A stretch of 64,000 nucleotides of DNA from NCBI RefSeq assembly GCF_030653755.1, contig NZ_JAURYU010000001.1, positions 52,082-116,081 on the forward strand. Reading direction: 5' to 3'. Position numbers and translations under genes: made by a program. The stretch's first letter is position 1. Each line of letters begins with the position of its first letter. The notes under the pieces are model-generated. The model saw only the letters and a program-made list of their open reading frames with translations. It was not told the origin of the DNA and searched no databases. Source of the stretch: Methylotenera sp. (GTDB lineage: Bacteria; Pseudomonadota; Gammaproteobacteria; Burkholderiales; Methylophilaceae). Below, one piece after another: positions 58,755 through 64,000 of this stretch.

Positions 58755-61439
58755 TTAACCTGTCGTTGGGTTTGGCTTGTTAGCGTCCAAACTGTATTTT
58801 TTAACCGCTTCAGCCACTTTAGCAACTGGCAATTTACCTTCATCACTTAGCGCTTTTAACGCAGCTACAACCACATAGTAACGGTTCACTTCAAAGAAGT
58901 CGCGCAAAGCTTCGCGGCTATCTGAGCGACCAAAACCATCTGTACCAAGTGCAACAAATTTGTTAGGTACAAAACGTTGAATCTGCTCAGCAAAGCTCTT
59001 CATGTAATCAGTAGATGCAACAACAGGCCCTTTAGCATCTTTCAAGCAAGACGCAACATAACTTACTTTTTGTGTTTTCTCTGGATTCAACATATTCCAG
59101 CGATCACACTCCAAACCTTCACGACGAAGCTCAGTAAAGCTAGGTACACTCCATACGTCAGCAGAGATAGCCCAGTCTTTTTCCAACAATTCCGCGGCCG
59201 CAATCACTTCGCGCAGAATCACGCCACTACCCATCAACTGTACTTGCTTATCTTCAGTTCCTTTGCCCTTTAGTTTAGATTTACTAAAGCTATACATCCC
59301 TTTAAGAATACCTTCAGCACTGCCTTCTGGCATCGCTGGGTGGGTATAGTTCTCATTCATCAAGGTAATGTAGTAATACACATCTTCTTGATTTTGCACC
59401 ATACGACGCAAACCTTCTTGAATAATCACTGCCAATTCATAAGAGAAGGTAGGGTCATAAGAAATACAATTTGGAATGGTTGCAGACATCAAATGGCTAT
59501 GACCATCTTCATGCTGTAAACCTTCACCATTTAAAGTAGTACGGCCAGCCGTCGCACCTAACAAGAATCCACGTGCGCGTGAGTCACCAGCCATCCACGC
59601 TAAGTCACCAACACGTTGGAAACCAAACATTGAGTAGTAGATGTAGAACGGTATCATTTGCACACCCGTCACAGAATATGACGTTGCCGCAGCTAACCAG
59701 CTAGAGAATGAACCCGCCTCGTTAATACCTTCTTCTAAAATCTGACCATCTTTTGACTCTTTGTAGTACATCACTTGATCAGAATCTTGTGGCTCATACA
59801 ACTGGCCTTGGCTCGCGTAGATTCCCAACTGGCGAAACATCCCTTCCATACCAAACGTACGCGCTTCATCTGGCACGATAGGTACAACATACTTACCAAT
59901 TTGCTTGTCACGCACCAATGTAGACAAGATACGTACAAACGCCATCGTGGTAGAAATCTCACGGTCACCAGTTGCTGTCAGCATATTTTCAAATGCAGTC
60001 AATGCAGGCACAGTAAGCTCATTACCTTTACGACGACGTTGTGGCACAAAACCACCCATCGCTTCACGACGTGACGCCATATATTTCATTTCAGGTGAGT
60101 CTTCAGCTGGTTTGTAGAAACTCAAGCTCTCTACTTGCTCATCAGTTAATGGCAAATCAAAGCGATCACGGAATTTCTTAAGTGATTCGATATCCATGCT
60201 TTTTTGTTGGTGTGTCGTATTTTGACCCTCACCAGCATCACCCATGCCATAACCTTTAACCGTTTTAGCTAAAATAACAGTTGGCTGACCTTTATGATTT
60301 ACTGCGGCATTGTAAGCTGCAAACACTTTATGCGGGTCATGTCCACCACGGTTTAAGCGCCAAATGTCTTGGTCACTCATTGCCGCAACCATTTCTTTCA
60401 GCTCAGGATATTTCCCAAAGAAATGCTCACGTGTATATGCGCCACCTTTTTGCTTAAAGTTTTGATACTCACCGTCCACGCACTCTTCCATGCGTTTTTT
60501 CAGCAAGCCATCTTTATCCATCGCCAATAATGGATCCCAATAAGAACCCCAGACCACTTTCAATACATTCCAGCCAGAACCACGGAAGTCAGACTCTAAC
60601 TCCTGAATGATTTTGCCATTACCACGAACTGGTCCGTCCAAACGTTGTAAGTTACAGTTGATGACAAAAATCAAGTTATCAAGTTTTTCACGGCTCGCTA
60701 ATGAAATAGCTCCTAATGATTCAGGCTCATCCATCTCGCCATCACCACAGAACACCCATACTTTACGATCACTCGTATCTGCAATACCACGGTCATGGAT
60801 ATACTTAAGGAAACGTGCTTGGTAAATACCAGCTAAAGGTCCTAAACCCATAGACACCGTAGGGAACTGCCAAAAGTCTGGCATTAACCAAGGATGTGGA
60901 TAGCTAGGTAAACCATTACCACCAGTTTCTTGGCGGAAATTATCCATTTGCTCTTCTGAAATTCGGCCTTCTAAAAACGCACGTGCATAAACCCCTGGAG
61001 ATGAGTGTCCTTGAAAATACACACAGTCGCCGCCAAAGTTCTCATTCGGCGCACGGAAGAAATAGTTAAATCCAGTATCATACAAAGTAGCAGCAGATTG
61101 GAAGCTAGCAATATGCCCACCAACACCCGGCGACTTCTCGTTCGCACGCAATACAGTCATCACGGCATTCCAGCGCACCAATGCACGCACTCTGCGCTCC
61201 ATTTCTGGGTCGCCAGGCAATTTCGCCTGCAAGTGGGTTGGAATTGTATTTAAATATGCAGTCGTTGCTTTATAAGGTAAGTTACTACCTGAGCGACGCG
61301 CCTTATCAATCATCGCCTCTAATAAAAAATGTGCACGCTCTGTGCCCTCATTTTCAATAACGGCCATCAGTGCATCAAGCCACTCTTGAGTTTCTTGACT
61401 ATCAATATCGGGATTATTCAAAGGTGTGTTCAATGACAT
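58755..61439 (-). CDS. aceE: Pyruvate dehydrogenase E1 component (homodimeric)
   Basis: E1 decarboxylates pyruvate using thiamine diphosphate. The 894-residue single-chain type has the diphosphate-binding GDGEMDEPESLG motif, FVINCNLQRLDGPVRGNGKI, GLPSYPHPWLMPDFWQFPTVSMGLGP-like segments and the late FGRSDSREALRDFFEV. It is the first gene of aceE-aceF. A 287-bp divergent region separates it from the M17 aminopeptidase gene. Confidence 0.96.
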   Translation of the reverse strand: MSLNTPLNNPDIDSQETQEWLDALMAVIENEGTERAHFLLEAMIDKARRSGSNLPYKATTAYLNTIPTHLQAKLPGDPEMERRVRALVRWNAVMTVLRANEKSPGVGGHIASFQSAATLYDTGFNYFFRAPNENFGGDCVYFQGHSSPGVYARAFLEGRISEEQMDNFRQETGGNGLPSYPHPWLMPDFWQFPTVSMGLGPLAGIYQARFLKYIHDRGIADTSDRKVWVFCGDGEMDEPESLGAISLASREKLDNLIFVINCNLQRLDGPVRGNGKIIQELESDFRGSGWNVLKVVWGSYWDPLLAMDKDGLLKKRMEECVDGEYQNFKQKGGAYTREHFFGKYPELKEMVAAMSDQDIWRLNRGGHDPHKVFAAYNAAVNHKGQPTVILAKTVKGYGMGDAGEGQNTTHQQKSMDIESLKKFRDRFDLPLTDEQVESLSFYKPAEDSPEMKYMASRREAMGGFVPQRRRKGNELTVPALTAFENMLTATGDREISTTMAFVRILSTLVRDKQIGKYVVPIVPDEARTFGMEGMFRQLGIYASQGQLYEPQDSDQVMYYKESKDGQILEEGINEAGSFSSWLAAATSYSVTGVQMIPFYIYYSMFGFQRVGDLAWMAGDSRARGFLLGATAGRTTLNGEGLQHEDGHSHLMSATIPNCISYDPTFSYELAVIIQEGLRRMVQNQEDVYYYITLMNENYTHPAMPEGSAEGILKGMYSFSKSKLKGKGTEDKQVQLMGSGVILREVIAAAELLEKDWAISADVWSVPSFTELRREGLECDRWNMLNPEKTQKVSYVASCLKDAKGPVVASTDYMKSFAEQIQRFVPNKFVALGTDGFGRSDSREALRDFFEVNRYYVVVAALKALSDEGKLPVAKVAEAVKKYSLDANKPNPTTG

Positions 61440-61686
61440 TCAGTTGTAGCTCCGTGTAACTATATTTGCCAATTCATTTAATCGTATTGCACTTACATCA
61501 ACAATGCCATCAGTAAGTATAATATCCAATCGAATAATGAAACAAAAACAAATACAGCGTGTCTGAAATACCGCGCATGTAAAATGCGTTGCAATTTAAT
61601 TTTTTATAAAACAGTAGTGTGGCTTTTTTAGTGGTTTTGGTCAAGTTTACTAGCGTTTTTTAAACAATTTTCACATGTATCTTATA

Positions 61687-61692
61687 TATAAT
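61687..61692 (+). promoter_or_regulatory. Possible -10 of the M17 aminopeptidase gene
   Basis: TATAAT at 61687-61692 lies 34 bp before the ATG. No convincing -35 at 17 bp was found. The rest of 61440-61686 holds only weak dyads. Confidence 0.35.
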
Positions 61693-61726
61693 CACTACAT
61701 TCAATACAAGACTACAAGGGCAAAGA

Positions 61727-63181
61727 ATGTCAGTTAAATTACGACAAAATGCAGCGATCGCAAACGAAAGTACATTAAAAGATAGCCAACACATACTCTT
61801 TGTACTTTCTAGCATTGATGACAAAAACATTCCTTTTAAAGACAATTTGGTCATAAAACTCAAACGTATCAAATCCAAGTTCAATGACTTAAATAAAACC
61901 CCTTTAACAATAGAGCTACCTAATGGTGGAGTTGCTAGTTACGTCATATTAGACCATCAATTAAATATGTTTCAGCGCCATACTTTACTGCGTAAAGCAA
62001 TCAAGCCTATTATCTCAGAGCAGGCAGAAAACATCGACATTTGCGTTTTTGGAGAAGAAGCCATAAAAGAAGCGCATACATGTGCGGCCTATTATGTGGT
62101 AACTGTTAATGCTGCCAATTTACCGTCTAGAAAAAAAGAACATAAACCAAACGCTCTAAAATGCGTAACTATTCATGGTTACAAAGCTACACATGACTAC
62201 GCCTATGTTAACGCGCGTGTTGCTGGCAATACGCTATGTCGTGAACTTACTATCACACCCCCCAATGATTTAACGCCTACAGTATATCGTCAAAAGATTG
62301 CCAAACTGGCCTCAGAAAATGGCTGGAACCATAAAGAATACGACATGAATGCACTTAAAGAAATGGGTGCTGGCGCCTTTATTGCTGTAGCGCAAGGATC
62401 AGAACAGCAAGATGCTGCAATTGTACATTTAACCTACAATCCAGCTAATGCTCAAAAGCATATCGCTATTATTGGGAAAGGCATTTGCTTCGATACTGGC
62501 GGACACAATCTTAAGCCTTCAAAATACATGCTTGGAATGCATGAAGACATGAATGGCTCTGCGGTAAGTCTCGGTATTCTACTTGCAGCATCACAAATGC
62601 AGCTACCTATCAAGCTGGATTGCTGGCTAGCCATCGCACAAAATCACATTGGCCCTAATGCATTCAAGCAGAATGATGTCATTACTGCATTAAACGGCAT
62701 GACAATAGAAATTGTACATACAGATGCAGAAGGACGAATGGTATTAGCCGACACACTTACACTTGCGTCTCGTGAGAAACCTGATGTAATGATTGATTTT
62801 GCCACACTCACAGGCAGTATGATTACTGCTGTAAGCGATCGCATGAGTGGTGTTATTACGAACAGATCAGAGCTAGCGACTAAGGCAACCGATGCAGATT
62901 CAGAGTCCGGGGAGCGCATTGTCATGTTCCCATATAACGATGACTTTGACAGTGACTTAGATAGTGATATAGCAGATATTAAGCAATGCACACTAGAAGG
63001 TGATGCCGATCATATTCATGCTGCACGCTTTCTAGGAAAGTTTATTGAAAATGATACTCCATGGATACACACAGATCTTTCATCAGCAAACCGTAAAGGT
63101 GGATTGGGCGCTGTAGAGTCAGATACAAATGGATTTGGAGTCGGATTTGGTTTAGCACTTATCAAACGCTTGATAAATTAA
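61727..63181 (+). CDS. M17 family leucyl aminopeptidase
   Basis: A 484-residue cytosol aminopeptidase. The metal and catalytic residues of PepA are kept: IGKGICFDTGG (Lys, Asp), the Lys of NLKP, Asp in MHEDMNGSA, and HTDAEGRMVLADTL with the Asp, Glu and Arg. It differs from E. coli PepA in the FDTGGHNLKP and MHEDMNG wording and in a longer acidic stretch near residue 400, so it is a divergent paralogue group. An AGGG element is just upstream of the ATG. The gene is divergent from aceE and not in an obvious operon. Confidence 0.9.
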   Translation: MSVKLRQNAAIANESTLKDSQHILFVLSSIDDKNIPFKDNLVIKLKRIKSKFNDLNKTPLTIELPNGGVASYVILDHQLNMFQRHTLLRKAIKPIISEQAENIDICVFGEEAIKEAHTCAAYYVVTVNAANLPSRKKEHKPNALKCVTIHGYKATHDYAYVNARVAGNTLCRELTITPPNDLTPTVYRQKIAKLASENGWNHKEYDMNALKEMGAGAFIAVAQGSEQQDAAIVHLTYNPANAQKHIAIIGKGICFDTGGHNLKPSKYMLGMHEDMNGSAVSLGILLAASQMQLPIKLDCWLAIAQNHIGPNAFKQNDVITALNGMTIEIVHTDAEGRMVLADTLTLASREKPDVMIDFATLTGSMITAVSDRMSGVITNRSELATKATDADSESGERIVMFPYNDDFDSDLDSDIADIKQCTLEGDADHIHAARFLGKFIENDTPWIHTDLSSANRKGGLGAVESDTNGFGVGFGLALIKRLIN

Positions 63182-63341
63182 TCAGTTTTTTGTTATCAAA
63201 GTCACTTTTAACAACTGAACGATTAAAATTCGTTATATATATACATTCGTCAGCTTACAAGCGTATATTAAATATATTACTCACAATATTAAGGCTGTAA
63301 ATAATCAGTTCTCATCATATTTCCTGAAAGGTTATCTACTT

Positions 63342-63743
63342 ATGAATGAATCTAGACGCTTTACACGCATTCATTTTGATGCAGAAGTGCAACTACATAT
63401 ACATTTAATAGATGACATACATATTGCGCATTTAATAGACATATCGCTTAAAGGGGCATTAGTCGAAACAGACAGACCGATTACGACTTATATCGAGCAG
63501 CGCAGTTGCATGATGACGCTCATGCTTGCTGACCATCAAGAAAAAATCACAATGCAAGGTAAAATCATTCACCATGAAGGATATCTAATAGGTTTAGAGT
63601 CTCTGCATATCGATTTAGACAGTATTACAAACCTACGAAAGCTTATTCAGCTAAATACAAGTGATGAAACGCGCTTAGACACGGAACTTAGTCACATGTT
63701 GAGAAACTATGAAAATCTTAATATATCGAGAAACAAAAATTAA
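63342..63743 (+). CDS. PilZ-domain protein
   Basis: A 133-residue cytoplasmic protein that is essentially one PilZ domain: N-terminal RRFTRIHF supplies the RxxxR motif and DISLKGALVE the (D/N)xSxxG motif that together clamp cyclic-di-GMP. It is a likely receptor for the second messenger made or degraded by the two GGDEF-EAL proteins of the window, though a direct link is not shown. It is followed by the rRNA operon end. Confidence 0.85.
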   Translation: MNESRRFTRIHFDAEVQLHIHLIDDIHIAHLIDISLKGALVETDRPITTYIEQRSCMMTLMLADHQEKITMQGKIIHHEGYLIGLESLHIDLDSITNLRKLIQLNTSDETRLDTELSHMLRNYENLNISRNKN

Positions 63744-63846
63744 GTACTCGTAGCAATATCTGTAAAAAACCAGAAGGTAGCGTTAAGCAAACTCGTTATT
63801 TCAAACTCAAGTAGGGCTGTTTATGCTACATATGTTCAACACATAA

Positions 63847-63882
63847 AAAAACCCCCATTATATTGCTATGATGGGGGTTTTT
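63847..63882 (-). terminator. Terminator of the rRNA operon
   Basis: AAAAACCCCCAT (63847-63858) pairs with ATGGGGGTTTTT (63871-63882), a 12-bp perfect stem, with T-run on the minus strand just after the 5S gene. It is symmetric and may also end PilZ transcription. Confidence 0.88.
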
Positions 63883-63891
63883 GGTATAAAT

Positions 63892-64000
63892 AGCTTGGCA
63901 GTGACCTACTTTCGCATGCAAAAAGCATACTATCATTGGCGCTGGTTCGTTTCACGGCCCTGTTCGAGATGGGAAGGGGTGGTTCCAAACCGCTATGGCC
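63892..64000 (-). rRNA. rrf: 5S ribosomal RNA (partial)
   Basis: Read on the minus strand, this is the 3' portion and body of 5S rRNA, with GGAACCACCCCTTCCCATC, CGAACAGGGCCGTGAAACG and the closing GTAGGTCACTGCCAAGC. The first bases of the gene lie outside the window. The 23S gene should lie further upstream beyond base 64000. Confidence 0.93.

Overview
The window reads as a piece of the main chromosome of an AT-leaning betaproteobacterium, most likely a methylotroph of the Methylophilaceae (Methylotenera-like). This rests on gene order and protein character, not on a database match. The supporting features are scpA-scpB-rluB, birA/coaX/SPOR, aceE-aceF-lpdA with a lipoyl domain fused to LpdA, yciB-yciI-bolA-ppiC and a 400-residue TrpS. 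Almost everything is housekeeping. There is no prophage, insertion sequence, integrase, CRISPR array or tRNA gene that I can see. A partial 5S rRNA gene on the minus strand closes the right end, so an rRNA operon lies just outside.

Layout. 1-4.8 kb: end of a Kup potassium transporter, a lipoprotein M48 peptidase, and lysine/peptidoglycan precursor genes (dapD, a YffB/ArsC-like protein, dapE) followed by prmB. 4.8-9.4 kb: a three-gene signalling cassette of TonB-dependent receptor, YfiR-like periplasmic protein, and HAMP-GGDEF-EAL enzyme. 9.6-17.6 kb: a methyltransferase converging on rluB, scpB, scpA, an EmrE-like pump, trpS, an M50 protease, a YciO/Sua5-like protein and a PHP phosphoesterase, all on the minus strand. 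17.7-23.4 kb: yciB-yciI-bolA-ppiC, then feoA-feoB behind a good Fur box, then a flavoprotein. 23.4-29 kb (minus): DUF486 protein, P-II, nadE, ankyrin protein, sucD, sucC. 29.3-31 kb: serB and a DUF455 protein, with two long inverted repeats flanking serB. 31-36.3 kb (minus): a periplasmic redox block (FccAB-like flavocytochrome, sorbosone-dehydrogenase-like propeller, unknown secreted protein, lipoprotein propeller, ankyrin protein). 36.4-45.5 kb (minus): purL, corA, flavin reductase, a KAP-family NTPase wedged between flavin reductase and glnS, and glnS. 45.7-50.5 kb: birA and coaX-SPOR on plus, interrupted by a minus-strand TonB receptor with a copper-type CxxxM motif. 50.6-61.4 kb (minus): an FAD-linked lactate/glycolate-type oxidase, a lipoprotein, and the pyruvate dehydrogenase genes aceE-aceF-lpdA interrupted by a large sensor GGDEF-EAL gene. 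61.7-64 kb: an M17 aminopeptidase, a PilZ protein and 5S rRNA.

The genes most worth a second look are in cyclic-di-GMP signalling. The protein at 54589-57099 has an N-terminal membrane domain that closely resembles the copper/ethylene-binding domain of plant ETR1 receptors (the Asp, Cys and His that matter are all present at the right spacing), joined to two PAS domains, GGDEF and EAL. The 4.8-9.4 kb cassette looks like a version of the YfiR/YfiN system in which an outer-membrane TonB receptor takes the place of YfiB and the cyclase also carries an EAL domain. Other accessory signals are the lone KAP NTPase with a seamless TAA-ATG junction to glnS, the OprC-like receptor splitting birA from coaX, the FccAB-like pair in a presumed methylotroph, and several long hairpins in intergenic regions.
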